Assembly: GCF_014653945.1 (NCBI RefSeq)
Contig: NZ_BNAU01000009.1
Location: 1-64,000, forward strand
Reading direction: 5' to 3'
DNA length: 64,000 bases
Source of the DNA: Amycolatopsis deserti
GTDB taxonomy: Bacteria > Actinomycetota > Actinomycetes > Mycobacteriales > Pseudonocardiaceae
Shown: piece by piece, positions 48,274 to 59,565 of the stretch
How positions within the stretch are numbered: the stretch's first letter is position 1
Layout: each line of letters starts with the position of its first letter
Translations under genes and position numbers: made by a program
The notes under the pieces: generated by a model
Told to the model about the DNA's origin: nothing
What the model saw: only the letters and a program-made list of their open reading frames with translations
Database searches by the model: none

Positions 48274-48954
48274 TCAGCGGCGGCGGATCAGGCGCACGAT
48301 CGCCACGATGCCGAGCACCGCGGCGACTCCGGCCAGCACCGGGGCCAGGCGCTTGGTCACGGAGCTGCCGGCGTACTCGAAGAGGTCGATGGCCTCGGCT
48401 TCCTGCGGCTGGGGCTTGACCGTCTCGAGCTTGGGCTTGTCCGGGGCCGGCTCGGTGGTCACCCCGGACTCGGCCGGCTTCTCCTCCGCCGCCGGGGTCG
48501 CGGGGGCCTCCGGCGTGCCGAGGCGGTCGGCCAGGTTAGCGGCGAACTGGTCCAGGATCTTGCCCCCGACCTCGGAGATCATGCCGCGGCCGAACTGCGC
48601 CGGGCGGCCGGTGACGTTCAGGTCCGTCGCCACGGTGCCCTTGGTGCCGCCGTTTTCCTCGGCCAGCGTCACCGTGACGGTCGCCGCCGCGGTGCCGGCT
48701 CCGCGGGAGTCCTTGCCGGAGGCCTTGATCACGATCTTGCGGGCCTGCTCGTCGGTCTCCAGGAACTCGCCGGAGCCCTTGTACAGCAGGGAGATCGGCC
48801 CCAGCTTCACCTTGACCGTGCCGGTGAACGTGTCGCCCTCGACCTTGGTCAGGGTCGCGCCCGGCATGCAGGGGGCAACGCGTTCCGGGTCGGTGACCGC
48901 CTTCCACACCTCGGCGGGCGGGGCCGGAACGGTGAATTCATGGTCGAGCCGCAC
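48274..48954 (-). CDS. CoxG-like SRPBCC protein with C-terminal membrane anchor
   Basis: 226 residues. The N-terminal 145 residues match the carbon monoxide dehydrogenase subunit G family (MRLDHEFTVPAPPAEVWKAV, PCMPGATLTKVEGDTFTGTVKVKLGP). An acidic/proline linker follows and a single C-terminal membrane helix (LAPVLAGVAAVLGIVAIVRLI, about 203-223) with basic end. CoxG-type proteins are thought to recruit Mo-hydroxylases to the membrane. It sits 376 bp downstream of the CoxM-like gene, same strand, probably with its own promoter. Confidence 0.88.
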   Translation of the reverse strand: MRLDHEFTVPAPPAEVWKAVTDPERVAPCMPGATLTKVEGDTFTGTVKVKLGPISLLYKGSGEFLETDEQARKIVIKASGKDSRGAGTAAATVTVTLAEENGGTKGTVATDLNVTGRPAQFGRGMISEVGGKILDQFAANLADRLGTPEAPATPAAEEKPAESGVTTEPAPDKPKLETVKPQPQEAEAIDLFEYAGSSVTKRLAPVLAGVAAVLGIVAIVRLIRRR

Positions 48955-49287
48955 GGGCCGACCTCCCTTCTCCAGAAAGCTGCAAGTCCCTCGGAGCCAC
49001 CTTAGTGCCGGAACCGGCTTGCGGGTGACTTCGAGGGACCCGGATCGGTGGTTGTGCGCGCGGTGAGTGGCTGCGCGGGCACTGGGTGGCTGTGCGCGGG
49101 GGGATGGCTTTCGGGGTGGCTGCTCACCGCGGTTGGGCGCCGAGACGACGCGGCCCGCTCGATCCTCGGCGGCGAGGCGGCAGAGCGGCGGGGCGGCGTG
49201 CCCGGCGCAGCTGGGCGGTGGGTGCCCACGGGGGACGGGGGCCGCGCACCGGCGGGCCGCGGCCGCGCGCAGGACCGCGCGGCCGTG
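48955..49287. other. Non-coding spacer between coxG-like and coxM-like genes
   Basis: No gene is supported here. The sequence contains short GGTGGCTG-like repeats (49050-49120) and a G/C-rich part without a start signal. It should carry the promoter of the CoxG-like gene. Confidence 0.6.
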
Positions 49288-49327
49288 CGGTGGGTGGCCA
49301 CCCCGCCGCCGGGGTGGCCACCCACCG
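49288..49327 (-). terminator. Hairpin downstream of the coxM-like gene
   Basis: A perfect 17-bp inverted repeat (49288-49304 with 49311-49327), loop GCCGCC, lies 3 bases after the CoxM-like stop on the minus strand. There is no T-run. It separates the S-L-M operon from the CoxG-like gene. Confidence 0.65.
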
Positions 49328-49330
49328 GGC

Positions 49331-50188
49331 TCAGACCGCTGCCAGGGCTGCCGACACGGCCCGGCCCGTCAGCACCTTCGCCAGCTCCTGGCGGTACTCC
49401 ACGTCCGCGTTGCCGTCCGCTGTGGGGCTGGTGCCCTCGGCGGCGTGGGCGGCCGCCGCGCGGATGGTGTCGTCAGACGCGAACTGGCCGACCAGGGCCT
49501 GCTCCACCGCGGTGGCGCGCACCGGCACCGACGCCATGTTCGTCAGCGCCACCCGAGCCTCGGCGATCGTGTCGCCGTCCGTGCGGACCGTGGCCGCCAC
49601 CGCGACCATCGACCACGCCTGGGCGACCCGGTTGAACTTCTCGTAGTGCGCCTTCCAGCCGGTGTGCTTCGGCACGCGGACCTCGACCAGGATCTCGCCC
49701 GGGTCCAGCACCGTGGTGAAGAAGTCCTGGAAGAACTCCGCCGCCGGCACGGTCCGCCTGCCGCTGCTGCTCGCGATCACCATCTCGGCGTCCAGCGCCA
49801 GCGCGGGGGCCAGCAGATCGCCCGCCGGGTCCGCGTGGGCGATCGAACCGCCGAACGTGCCCCGGTGCCGCACCTGCGGGTCGGCCACCGTGTCGGTCGC
49901 CCTGGCCAGCAGCGCGGCGTGCTCGGCGACCAGCTGGTCGCGCTGCACGTCGTAGTGCGTGGTCATGGCGCCGATGACGATCGCGTCACCGTCGTCGCGG
50001 ACGCCCCGCAGCTCGGTGATCTTGCCGAGGTCGATGAGCGTCGTCGGCGCGGCCAGCCGCATCCGCAGCACCGGAAGCAGGCTCTGCCCGCCGGCCAGCA
50101 CCTTGGCGTCCTCACCGGCCGCGGCCAGTGCCTGCACCGCCTCGTCCACAGTGGACGGGGCGACGTAGTCGAAGGCAGCGGGGATCAC
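49331..50188 (-). CDS. Molybdenum hydroxylase FAD subunit (CoxM-like)
   Basis: 285 residues, FAD-binding PCMH fold. The FAD-binding loops AGGQSLLPVLRMRL (32-45) and GGSIAHADPAGDL near 115 are characteristic, and the C-terminal CO-dehydrogenase flavoprotein domain is complete (LTNMASVPVRATAVEQAL). It passes electrons from the FeS subunit to the acceptor. GTG 50188 overlaps the stop of the large-subunit gene (GTGA), a coupled arrangement. Length fits the family. Confidence 0.94.
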   Translation of the reverse strand: MIPAAFDYVAPSTVDEAVQALAAAGEDAKVLAGGQSLLPVLRMRLAAPTTLIDLGKITELRGVRDDGDAIVIGAMTTHYDVQRDQLVAEHAALLARATDTVADPQVRHRGTFGGSIAHADPAGDLLAPALALDAEMVIASSSGRRTVPAAEFFQDFFTTVLDPGEILVEVRVPKHTGWKAHYEKFNRVAQAWSMVAVAATVRTDGDTIAEARVALTNMASVPVRATAVEQALVGQFASDDTIRAAAAHAAEGTSPTADGNADVEYRQELAKVLTGRAVSAALAAV

Positions 50189-52623
50189 TGCGCACCTCCC
50201 GAAGCGTCGATGGAACCCAGTCCGCCGCCGGCTTCCGCGCCGACGCCACCGGCGTCGGTGCGGCCGCGGTGGATCGCCGACCAAACCCGCATGGGCGAGC
50301 ACGGCATCTCGATGTCGTTCACCCCGAAGTGCCGCACGGCGTCCACCACCGCGTTGACCACCGCCGGGGTGGAGGCGATCGTGCCGGCCTCGCCGACGCC
50401 CTTGACACCCAGCGGGTTCGACGTCGCCGCCGTCTCGGTGCGGTCGGTGACGAACGACGGCAGGTCGGCCGCCGAGGGCAGCAGGTAGTCGGCGAACGTG
50501 CCGGTGGTGAGCGTGCCGCTCTCGTCGAACACCGCCTCCTCGTAGAGGGCCTGCGCGATGCCCTGGGCGAGACCGCCGTGCACCTGCCCCTCCACGATCA
50601 GCGGGTTGACCACCTTGCCCACGTCGTCCACGCACACGTACGAGCGCAACCGCACCCGCCCGGTCTCGGTGTCCACCTCGGCGGCGCACAGGTGCGTACC
50701 GTGCGGGAACGAGAAGTTCTCCGGGTCGAACACGGCCTCCGAGTCCAGCGTGGGCTCCATGCCGTCGGGCAGGTTGTGCGCGGCGAAGGTCGCGAACGCG
50801 ACGTCCTGGATCGTCGTCGACGTGTCCGTGCCGCGGACGGTGAACTTGCCGCCCTCGAACTCCAGGTCGTCCGGCGAGCACTCCAGCAGGTGCGCGGCGA
50901 TCGTGCGGGCCTTGTCGACGACCTTCTCGGCGGCCTTGACCACCGCGATGCCGCCGACGGCCAGCGACCGCGACCCGTAGGTGTCCATGCCCTTGTGCGA
51001 GGACTGCGTGTCGCCGTGGATGACCTCGATGTCCTCGAACGCCACACCGAGCCGGTCGGCGACGATCTGACTCCACGCCGTCTCGTGCCCCTGCCCGTGC
51101 GCCGAGGCGCCGGTCACGACCTCGACCTTGCCTGTGGGCAACACGCGGATGGCCGCGTGCTCCCAGCCGCCGGCCCCGTAGTCGAGGGACCCGAGCACCC
51201 GGGACGGCGCCAGGCCGCACATCTCGGTGAACGTCGAGATGCCGATGCCCAGCTGCACCGGATCCTTGCGCTCACGGCGTTCCCGCTGCTCCCGACGCAG
51301 GCCCTCGTAGTCGAACAGCTCCTTGGCGCGCTCGGTGGCGGCCTCGTAGTTGCCCGAGTCGTAGGTCAGCCCGCAGACCGTGGTGAACGGGAACTCCTCG
51401 TGCTTGATCCAGTTCTTCTCGCGCAGCTCCAGCGGGTCCATGCCCAGCTCGGCGGCCAGCTCGTCCATCATCCGCTCGATAGCGAACGTGGCCTCCGGCC
51501 GCCCGGCGCCGCGGTAGGCGTCGGTGAGCGTGGTGTTGGTGAACACGTTCGTGCACGCGAAGTGGTAGGCCGGGATCTTGTAGATCGCGTTGAACATGAA
51601 CGCGCCCAGGATCGGCACGCCGGGGCCGACCAGCCCGTTGTAGGCGCCCATGTCGGCGAGCAGCTCGACCTTGAGGCCGGTGACCGTGCCGTCGCGGTTC
51701 GCGCTGATCGTGATGTCCTGGATCTGGTCGCGGCCGTGGTGCGCGGTCTGCATGCACTCCGAGCGGGTCTCGGTCCACTTGACCGGCTTGCCGAGCTTCT
51801 GCGCGATGAGGACCGCCATGGTCTCCTCGGGCAGCACGGCGATCTTGCCGCCGAACCCGCCGCCGACGTCCGGCGCGATGACGCGCAACTTGTGCTCGGG
51901 GATGCCGAGCGTCAGCGCGGTCATCGTCTTGAGGATGTGCGGCACCTGGGTGGCCGACCACATGGTGATCTGGGTGCCGGTCGGGTCGACCACGACCGAG
52001 CGCGGCTCCATGAACGCCGGGACCAGCCGCTGCTGGCGGAAGCGGCGCTTGAGCACGACCTCACCGCCGGACAGCGCCTCCTCGACGTTGCCGCCGGTGC
52101 CGGCCTCGCCCGAGTCGAAGACCCAGGTCGCCTGCTTGTTCGTGCCCAGGTCCTCGTGGACCAGCGGCGCGTCGTCGGCGATCGCGTTCTCCAGGCCGAG
52201 GACCACGGGCAGTTCCTCGTAGTCCACGTCGATGGCCTCGAGCGCGTCGGCGGCCTCGGCCTTGCTGCGGGCCACCACCACCGCGACGCCCTCACCGGCG
52301 AAGTTGACCTGGTCGGCGGCCAGCACGGGCCGCCGCGGCTGCTTCATGTCCGGCGTGATCGGCCACGCGCACGGCATGCCGATCGCGCTGTCCGGGTCGA
52401 GGTCGCGGGCCGTGTAGACGGCCACGACGCCCGGCATGTCCCGCGCCGCGGCCGTGTCGATGGAATTGATCCGGGCGTGGGCGAAGGGGCTGCGCAGGAT
52501 CGCCACGTGCAGCATCCCGGGCAGCGTGATGTTGTCCGTCCAGCGGGTGCGGCCGGTGATGAGCCGCGCGTCCTCCTTGCGGGTGCGCGCCTTGCCGACC
52601 TCGGGCTCGATCGTCGACGTCAT
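50185..52623 (-). CDS. Molybdenum hydroxylase large subunit (CoxL-like, form II)
   Basis: 812 residues. The molybdopterin-cytosine-dinucleotide loop VGGGFGGK is at 253-260, the active-site loop AYRGAGR at 369-375, and catalytic Glu745 in GVGEAGT. The loop AYRGAGR marks form II proteins; true aerobic CO dehydrogenases have AYXCSFR with the Cys that binds copper. The substrate may thus be an aldehyde, purine or other heterocycle. ATG 52623 starts one base after the small-subunit stop. All three structural genes are in order S-L-M. Confidence 0.95.
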   Translation of the reverse strand: MTSTIEPEVGKARTRKEDARLITGRTRWTDNITLPGMLHVAILRSPFAHARINSIDTAAARDMPGVVAVYTARDLDPDSAIGMPCAWPITPDMKQPRRPVLAADQVNFAGEGVAVVVARSKAEAADALEAIDVDYEELPVVLGLENAIADDAPLVHEDLGTNKQATWVFDSGEAGTGGNVEEALSGGEVVLKRRFRQQRLVPAFMEPRSVVVDPTGTQITMWSATQVPHILKTMTALTLGIPEHKLRVIAPDVGGGFGGKIAVLPEETMAVLIAQKLGKPVKWTETRSECMQTAHHGRDQIQDITISANRDGTVTGLKVELLADMGAYNGLVGPGVPILGAFMFNAIYKIPAYHFACTNVFTNTTLTDAYRGAGRPEATFAIERMMDELAAELGMDPLELREKNWIKHEEFPFTTVCGLTYDSGNYEAATERAKELFDYEGLRREQRERRERKDPVQLGIGISTFTEMCGLAPSRVLGSLDYGAGGWEHAAIRVLPTGKVEVVTGASAHGQGHETAWSQIVADRLGVAFEDIEVIHGDTQSSHKGMDTYGSRSLAVGGIAVVKAAEKVVDKARTIAAHLLECSPDDLEFEGGKFTVRGTDTSTTIQDVAFATFAAHNLPDGMEPTLDSEAVFDPENFSFPHGTHLCAAEVDTETGRVRLRSYVCVDDVGKVVNPLIVEGQVHGGLAQGIAQALYEEAVFDESGTLTTGTFADYLLPSAADLPSFVTDRTETAATSNPLGVKGVGEAGTIASTPAVVNAVVDAVRHFGVNDIEMPCSPMRVWSAIHRGRTDAGGVGAEAGGGLGSIDASGGAQ

Positions 52624-52624
52624 G

Positions 52625-53167
52625 TCACTCGCCCCCGCCCGCGAACGCGCTGGGAGCCCGGGTGACGTCGTCACCGGACACGCGCTCGGCCTCCGGGCCC
52701 GCGCCCGGGCTCATCCGCTGCGCGGCGTCGCGCACGGCCCGGACGATGTTCTGGTAACCCGTGCAGCGGCACAGGTTTCCTTCCAGCCCCTCGCGCACGG
52801 CGTGCTCGTCGGGGTTCGGGTTGTCGGCGAGCAGGTCGATCGACTGCATGATCATGCCCGGGGTGCAGAACCCGCACTGCAGGGCGTGGTTGTCGTGGAA
52901 CGCTTCCTGCACGGGGTGGAGCTTGCCGTCGCGGGCCAGGCCCTCGATGGTCGTCACCTCGGCCCCGTCGGCCTGCACGGCGAGAACCGAGCAGGACTTC
53001 ACGCTGTGCCCGTTGAGGTGCACCGTGCAGGCACCGCAGTTGCTGGTGTCGCACCCGACGACGGTGCCGACTTTCCCGAGCGTCTCCCTCAGGTAGTGAA
53101 CGAGCAACGTGCGGGGTTCGACCTCGTCGGTGTAGCTGGTTCCGTCCACATTGACGGTGATGCGCAT
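52625..53167 (-). CDS. Molybdenum hydroxylase [2Fe-2S] subunit (CoxS-like)
   Basis: 180 residues. The plant-ferredoxin-type cluster is bound by Cys39, 44, 47 and 59 ([21 protein letters not shown]); the second cluster by Cys98, 101, 133 and 135 (CGFCTPG and CRCTGYQ). It relays electrons from the Mo site to FAD. ATG 53167 follows GGAGG. It is the first gene of the S-L-M operon. It has a longer than usual C-terminal tail (about 20 residues). Confidence 0.94.
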   Translation of the reverse strand: MRITVNVDGTSYTDEVEPRTLLVHYLRETLGKVGTVVGCDTSNCGACTVHLNGHSVKSCSVLAVQADGAEVTTIEGLARDGKLHPVQEAFHDNHALQCGFCTPGMIMQSIDLLADNPNPDEHAVREGLEGNLCRCTGYQNIVRAVRDAAQRMSPGAGPEAERVSGDDVTRAPSAFAGGGE

Positions 53168-53332
53168 GAGGCCTCCAGTGGTGGGAGCTGGGTGATCGGC
53201 TTCACAAGCGAGCGTGCTACGTCCGTGCCGATCGGACAAGTCCTGGTTGGGTGACACTTCAACCCGGCTCCCGCAACTGCACGGAAATCCCCCGCAACAC
53301 CGCCGCAAACGCGGAACAGCCTCGTACGAACT

Positions 53333-53380
53333 GACCACTCGCAGAGGTGCGAAAGGGCCCACTCGTGCACGCGCGAGAAG
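53333..53380. repeat. Solo copies of the 23-bp repeat family
   Basis: GACCACTCGC, then CGAAAGGGCCCACTCG and CGCGAGAAG, match two successive units of the array at 5746-6395. They fill the space between the XdhC-like stop and the operon promoter, showing the repeat is dispersed. Confidence 0.6.
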
Positions 53381-54493
53381 TCAGCCGTGGATGCGCCCGG
53401 ACAACTCCGTGAGCCGTTTCCCGCCGCCGCCCCACCGCAACGCGATGATCTCCGCGGCGATCGACACCGCCGTTTCCTCCGGTGTGCGCGCCCCGAGGTC
53501 GAGCCCGATCGGGGAGGCCAATCGCGACAGTTCGTCCTCTGTCAATCCCGCCTCCCGCAAGCGGGTGAGGCGATCCTCGTGCGTGCGCCGCGATCCCATC
53601 GCCCCGATGTAGCCGACGTCCAGCCGCAGCGCGACCTCCAGCAGCGGCACGTCGAACTTCGGGTCGTGGGTGAGCACCGCGATCACCGTCCGCCGGTCGA
53701 TCCGGCCCGCCTCCGCCTCGGCCTTGAGGTAGCGGTGCGGCCAGTCCACGACCACGTCGTCGGCCTCCGGGAACCGCGACGCGGTGGCGAACACCGGACG
53801 CGCGTCGCACACCGTGACCTGGTAACCGAGGTAGGAGCCCATGCGCGCCATCGCCGCCGCGAAGTCGATCGCGCCGAACACCAGCATCCGCGGCTGCGGT
53901 TCGAAGGAGCTGACGAACACCGCCATGCCCTCGCCGCGCCGCTCGCCCTCGAGCCCGTAGTGCAGCGTCCCGGTGCGCCCGTTGGCGAGCAGGCCGCGCG
54001 CGTCGTCGGCGACCGCGTCGTCGATCCGGTCGGTGCCGAGCGTGCCCGCGGTCCGGTCCGGCCACACGATCATGTGCCGCCCGCGCCGCTCCGGGTCCTC
54101 GTGCTCGATCACGGTGACGACGGCGACCGGCTCCCCGCGGTGCACGGAGTCCACGACGTCGCCCAGCTCGGGCAGGGTCTCCCGGTCGATCCGCTCGACG
54201 TAGATGTCGATGATCCCGCCGCAGGTCAGGCCCACCGCGAACGCGTCGTCGTCGCTGACGCCGTAGCGCTGCAGCACCGGCTCGCGGTCAGCCACGACCT
54301 GCTGCGCCAGCTCGTACACCGCGCCCTCGACGCAGCCGCCGGACACGCTGCCGACCGCCGTGCCGTCCTCGGTGACCAGCATCGCGGCGCCCGGCGCACG
54401 CGGGGCCGACGAGAACGTCGCCACGACGGTCCCGACGCCGACGGCCTCGCCCTCGCGCCAGCGCTTGTACAACTCGTCCAGTACGTCATGCAT
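53381..54493 (-). CDS. XdhC-like molybdenum cofactor insertion protein
   Basis: 370 residues. The N-terminal XdhC/CoxI block (VATFSSAPRAPGAAMLVTEDG, SVSGGCVEGAVYE, GLTCGGIIDIYVE) is followed by a Rossmann domain (MLVFGAIDFAAAMARMGSYLGYQVTVCDARPVFATASRFP, in parts) and the end GLDLGARTPEETAVSIAAEIIALR. XdhC binds sulfurated Moco and inserts it into the apoenzyme. Its start overlaps the CoxE-like gene by 8 bp. The 213-bp gap to CoxS contains two copies of the 23-bp repeat and the likely operon promoter. Confidence 0.92.
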   Translation of the reverse strand: MHDVLDELYKRWREGEAVGVGTVVATFSSAPRAPGAAMLVTEDGTAVGSVSGGCVEGAVYELAQQVVADREPVLQRYGVSDDDAFAVGLTCGGIIDIYVERIDRETLPELGDVVDSVHRGEPVAVVTVIEHEDPERRGRHMIVWPDRTAGTLGTDRIDDAVADDARGLLANGRTGTLHYGLEGERRGEGMAVFVSSFEPQPRMLVFGAIDFAAAMARMGSYLGYQVTVCDARPVFATASRFPEADDVVVDWPHRYLKAEAEAGRIDRRTVIAVLTHDPKFDVPLLEVALRLDVGYIGAMGSRRTHEDRLTRLREAGLTEDELSRLASPIGLDLGARTPEETAVSIAAEIIALRWGGGGKRLTELSGRIHG

Positions 54494-55595
54494 CGCGGAT
54501 CTCCAGCAGCAGTCGTTCCAGGGTGGCCAGGCTGTGGCCGGCCAGCAAGCGGTCGACGTGCGGGAGCGCGGCCGCGATGCCGGACTGCACCGGAGCGTAG
54601 CCTTCGCGTCCCGCGTGCGGGTTCACCCAGAACACCGCGTGCGCCAGACGGCGCATCCGCGCCATCTGCTCACCGAGCAGGCTGGGATCCCCGCGCTCCC
54701 AGCCGTCGGAAAAAACCGTGACGACGGCGCGGCGCGCGAGCCCGCGCTGTCCCCAGCGGTCCAGGAAGATCCGCAGCGTCTCGCCCAGCCGGGTGCCGCC
54801 GGCGAAGTCGGGCACCGCGGTGCCGGCGGCCAGCATCGCGCGTTCCGGGTCGCGCTGCCGCAACTGCCGGGACACCCTGGTCAGCCGCGTGCCGAGGGTG
54901 AACACCTCGACCGCGGCCGGCGCCCGGCGGACCACGACGTGCGCGAACCTGAGCAGCGAGTCGGCGTACGGGCTCATCGAGCCGGACACGTCGAGCAGCA
55001 GCACCACCCGCCGCGGCCGGTTCGACCGGTTCCGGTGCACCAGGCGCACCGGTTCCCCGCCGCCGGCCAGCATCGCGCGCAGCGTCCGCCCCGGATCGAG
55101 CGAGCCGCGGCGGGCGGGCCTGCTGCGCAAGGACTTCCGCACCGGCGGTTGCGGCCGCAGCACCGCCATCAGCTCCCGCAGGTGCTCCCGCTCGGCCTTG
55201 GTCAGCTCGGCGAGATCGCGTTCGCGCAGCACCTCCGCGTCCGTCGCCGCGACCCGCAGCTCGTCGTTGTCCGACTCGGCCTCGCCCTCGCCCGCGGACT
55301 GGGACACCAGTGCCGCCATGCGGGACCGCTGCTCGCGGCGGACCGTGGCCGGCCGCGGTTCCGGCGGCGCGGCGGCGAACCACTGCGCGAACGCGTCGTC
55401 GTAGCGGATCAGGTCGTCCGGGTCCGAGCACAGCGTCAGCCGGCCCGCCCAGTACAGCTGGTCCGCCTCGCCGACGTCGAGACGCTCGACCGCGTCGAGG
55501 TAGGCCTGCACCCGCTGCGGCCCGCATGCGACGCCGGCTTCGCGCAGCGCGGTGGCGAAGCCGACGAATCCCGCCAGCGGATCCTGGGTGCTCAC
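54486..55595 (-). CDS. VWA-domain protein (CoxE-like)
   Basis: 369 residues. A von Willebrand A fold with MIDAS motif DVSGSMS (near residue 195), then FTLGTRLTRVSRQL and the metal Asp region VTVFSDGWERGD. The N-terminal 190 residues are the CoxE-type helical region rich in Arg and Glu. CoxE works with the AAA+ ATPase CoxD to mature the Mo-hydroxylase. Its partner is 3 kb away at 58668 behind an unrelated gene group. Operon with the XdhC-like gene. Confidence 0.9.
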   Translation of the reverse strand: MSTQDPLAGFVGFATALREAGVACGPQRVQAYLDAVERLDVGEADQLYWAGRLTLCSDPDDLIRYDDAFAQWFAAAPPEPRPATVRREQRSRMAALVSQSAGEGEAESDNDELRVAATDAEVLRERDLAELTKAEREHLRELMAVLRPQPPVRKSLRSRPARRGSLDPGRTLRAMLAGGGEPVRLVHRNRSNRPRRVVLLLDVSGSMSPYADSLLRFAHVVVRRAPAAVEVFTLGTRLTRVSRQLRQRDPERAMLAAGTAVPDFAGGTRLGETLRIFLDRWGQRGLARRAVVTVFSDGWERGDPSLLGEQMARMRRLAHAVFWVNPHAGREGYAPVQSGIAAALPHVDRLLAGHSLATLERLLLEIRDA

Positions 55596-55605
55596 CTGCC
55601 CATTG

Positions 55606-57096
55606 TTACGCGAAAACCCGATGTGAGGGGTCGCGCGTGCCGAACCAGGTCGCGAACGCCTTCTCCAGCCCGTCGGTGCCGCCGTCCTCGGAGGCCCACG
55701 CGACGTGGCCGTCCGGCCTGATCAGGGCCTTGAGGCCGGGCCGCTGGACGCACCGGCCGGGCACCACGCGCACCCGCTCGTCGTCGATCCGCGCGCCGAT
55801 CAGCACGGCCCGTCCGTCGTGGCAGTGGTCGGCCAGCCGGCTGCCGTCGGTGAACTCGAAGTCCGGCGCGCTGCGGCCGGCGAGGTCGTGCTCGCCGTCG
55901 ACCGGGTAGCGGTGCAGCTGCCCGGACAGCTTCTTCGCCAGGTACGTCGAGCCGTCGCCGGTGGTGAGCAGGTCGGTGAGCACCGAGCGCAGTGCCTTGG
56001 CGCGCGGGTCCGGCCGCATCGCCGCGATCTGCGCCCGGGTCCACTCCAGCACCCACTCGCCGATCGGGTGCCGTTCGACGGTGTAGGTGTCGAGCAGCCC
56101 CTCCGGCGCGGTGCCGCGGATGGTCGCGGCGAGTTTCCAGCCGAGGTTGACCGCGTCGCCGATGCCGAGGTTGAGCCCCTGCCCGCCGAACGGCGAGTGC
56201 ACGTGGGCCGCGTCCCCGGCGAGCAGCACCCGGCCCCGGCGGTAGGTGGTGGCCTGACGGGCGTTGTCGGTGAACCGCGTCGCGGACCGCAGCGCGGTGA
56301 CCGTGACGTCCACTCCGGACACTCGGCGGACGCTCTCCTGCAGCTCCGCCACCGTGACCGGCGAGGTGCGGTCGGCGGGCGGGCCGTCGAACTCCACGGT
56401 CAGGATCCGCCCGGGCAGCGGGCCGTGCACGTAGACGCCGGTATCCGTGCGGTGCCAGCCCACCCCGAGCGCCTCGGCACCGTCGAGGTCGGCCAGCGCC
56501 TGGCGCCCGGTGATCTCCGGATCGGTGCCGGGAAAGGCGAACCCGGCGAGCTTGCGCACCAGACTGCGGCCGCCGTCGCAGCCCACCAGCCAGCCGGCGC
56601 GGACCCGGTCGCCGCCGAGGAAGACGGTCACGCCGTGGTCATCGGCGTCGAACCCGGTGACCTCGGCGCCCCGGCGCACGACCGCCCCCAGGCCGGTCGC
56701 GTGCTGCTCCAGCACCTTCTCGACGGACTGCTGGCCCACCAGCGTCAGCCGGGCCGCCGGTCCCGCGTCGCGGAACGCGGGGTCGGTGAAGTCGACCCGG
56801 TCCGAGCCGACCATGATCCCGCCGAAGTGCCCGACGAGCGGCGGCGGCGAGTTCCGCAGCCCCGTCCCGACCTTCATCGCCCGCAGCGCCTGGTCGCGCT
56901 CGGCCTCGAGCCGGTCCAGCAGGCCGCGCCGGTACAGCGCCTCGGCCGTCACCAGGTTGATCGAGCCCGCCTTGAGGGTCGGGTCGATCTCGGTGCGCCG
57001 TTCCACGACCAGCACGGTCGCCCCGCCGAGCCGCAGCTCGCCCGCCAGCATCAGGCCGACCGGCCCGCCCCCGGAGATCACCACATCGAAGTCCAT
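55606..57096 (-). CDS. FAD-dependent aromatic monooxygenase (PHBH/PheA-like, class A)
   Basis: 496 residues. FAD/NADPH motifs: GGGPVGLMLAGEL at the N-terminus, DG motif VGCDGGRSLVRKL near 160, GD motif LLAGDAAHVHSPFGGQGLNLGIGDAVNLGWKLA near 275-305. The C-terminal thioredoxin-like domain (RSAPDFEFTDG, VRVVPGRCVQRPGLKALIRPDGHVAW) is present. It hydroxylates a phenolic or polyketide substrate. ATG 57096. It is divergent from a TetR gene, with a symmetrical operator between, so it is likely induced by its substrate. It interrupts the Cox-like gene set. Confidence 0.92.
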   Translation of the reverse strand: MDFDVVISGGGPVGLMLAGELRLGGATVLVVERRTEIDPTLKAGSINLVTAEALYRRGLLDRLEAERDQALRAMKVGTGLRNSPPPLVGHFGGIMVGSDRVDFTDPAFRDAGPAARLTLVGQQSVEKVLEQHATGLGAVVRRGAEVTGFDADDHGVTVFLGGDRVRAGWLVGCDGGRSLVRKLAGFAFPGTDPEITGRQALADLDGAEALGVGWHRTDTGVYVHGPLPGRILTVEFDGPPADRTSPVTVAELQESVRRVSGVDVTVTALRSATRFTDNARQATTYRRGRVLLAGDAAHVHSPFGGQGLNLGIGDAVNLGWKLAATIRGTAPEGLLDTYTVERHPIGEWVLEWTRAQIAAMRPDPRAKALRSVLTDLLTTGDGSTYLAKKLSGQLHRYPVDGEHDLAGRSAPDFEFTDGSRLADHCHDGRAVLIGARIDDERVRVVPGRCVQRPGLKALIRPDGHVAWASEDGGTDGLEKAFATWFGTRDPSHRVFA

Positions 57097-57121
57097 GCGG
57101 ACATGCTGCCGCAAAATCTTG

Positions 57122-57147
57122 TACTCGGTCAAATTTTTGATTCGGTA
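57122..57147. promoter_or_regulatory. TetR-type operator between monooxygenase and tetR
   Basis: An imperfect 26-bp palindrome: half-sites TACnnnnTCAAA and TTTGAnnnnGTA separated by two T. It lies over the divergent promoters. A -10-like TATAGG (57146-57151) is 8 bases before the GTG of tetR, so that transcript is probably leaderless. Confidence 0.6.
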
Positions 57148-57159
57148 TAGGATCGGCGT

Positions 57160-57765
57160 GTGGGACTGCGCGAAGAGAAGAAGCGGGCGACCCGGCGGCA
57201 CATCTCCGACGTCGCGACCGGACTGTTCGCGGCGCGGGGCTTCGACGACGTGACGGTGGCCGAGGTCGCCGAGGCGGCCGGCGTGTCGAAGATGACCGTG
57301 TTCAACTACTTCCCGCGCAAGGAGGACCTGTTCCTCGACCGGCACGCCGACCGGCTCCGCGACCTGGAGCGGGTGATCCGGGAGCGCCCCGACGGCCAGG
57401 ACGTGGCGACCGCGTTGCGGCGGTACCACCACGAACTGGTGGCACAGCGGCACCCGCTGGCCGGCACCCGGCCCGGCGCGGTGGGGTTCCTGAAGATCCT
57501 GTACGCCAGCCCCGCTCTGGTCACCCGGACCTACGAGCAGTCCCGCGAGATCGCCGACCTGCTCACCCGGCTGCTCGCCGAGGAGACCGGCGATCCGCTG
57601 GAGGCGCGGCTGACGGCGAACCTGGTGTCCGCGACCCTCGACTCGATCTACGAGCACGCCTGCCGGCGGATGCTGGACGGCGACGACCCCGACGACGTGC
57701 ACCGCGACCAGCCCGCGGTGATCGACCGGGCCTTCGATCTCCTGGAGCACGGCCTGCGACGCTGA
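57160..57765 (+). CDS. TetR/AcrR family regulator
   Basis: 201 residues. N-terminal TetR domain with the helix-turn-helix FDDVTVAEVAEAAGVSKMTV and NYFPRKEDLFLDRHADRL. The C-terminal region is alpha-helical with HACRRMLDGDDPDDVHR near the end. GTG 57160 lies 8 bases from a -10-like box, hence leaderless, and has no Shine-Dalgarno sequence. Likely repressor of the divergent monooxygenase. Confidence 0.9.
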   Translation: MGLREEKKRATRRHISDVATGLFAARGFDDVTVAEVAEAAGVSKMTVFNYFPRKEDLFLDRHADRLRDLERVIRERPDGQDVATALRRYHHELVAQRHPLAGTRPGAVGFLKILYASPALVTRTYEQSREIADLLTRLLAEETGDPLEARLTANLVSATLDSIYEHACRRMLDGDDPDDVHRDQPAVIDRAFDLLEHGLRR

Positions 57766-57840
57766 TCTTCTTGCGCGGCAAGGGTTTTCCCCGCGGCGCG
57801 TCCGGCCGCCGAGCGGGCCCGTACCCGATACGGTCGCCGC

Positions 57841-59537
<1,697 letters not shown>

Positions 59538-59565
59538 GCCTCCACCCTAAGGGGTTGGGCCGTGG

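Noticed and set aside
50185-53167. True aerobic CO dehydrogenase (form I)
   Set aside because: The active-site loop is AYRGAGR rather than AYXCSFR, so the copper-binding cysteine is absent.
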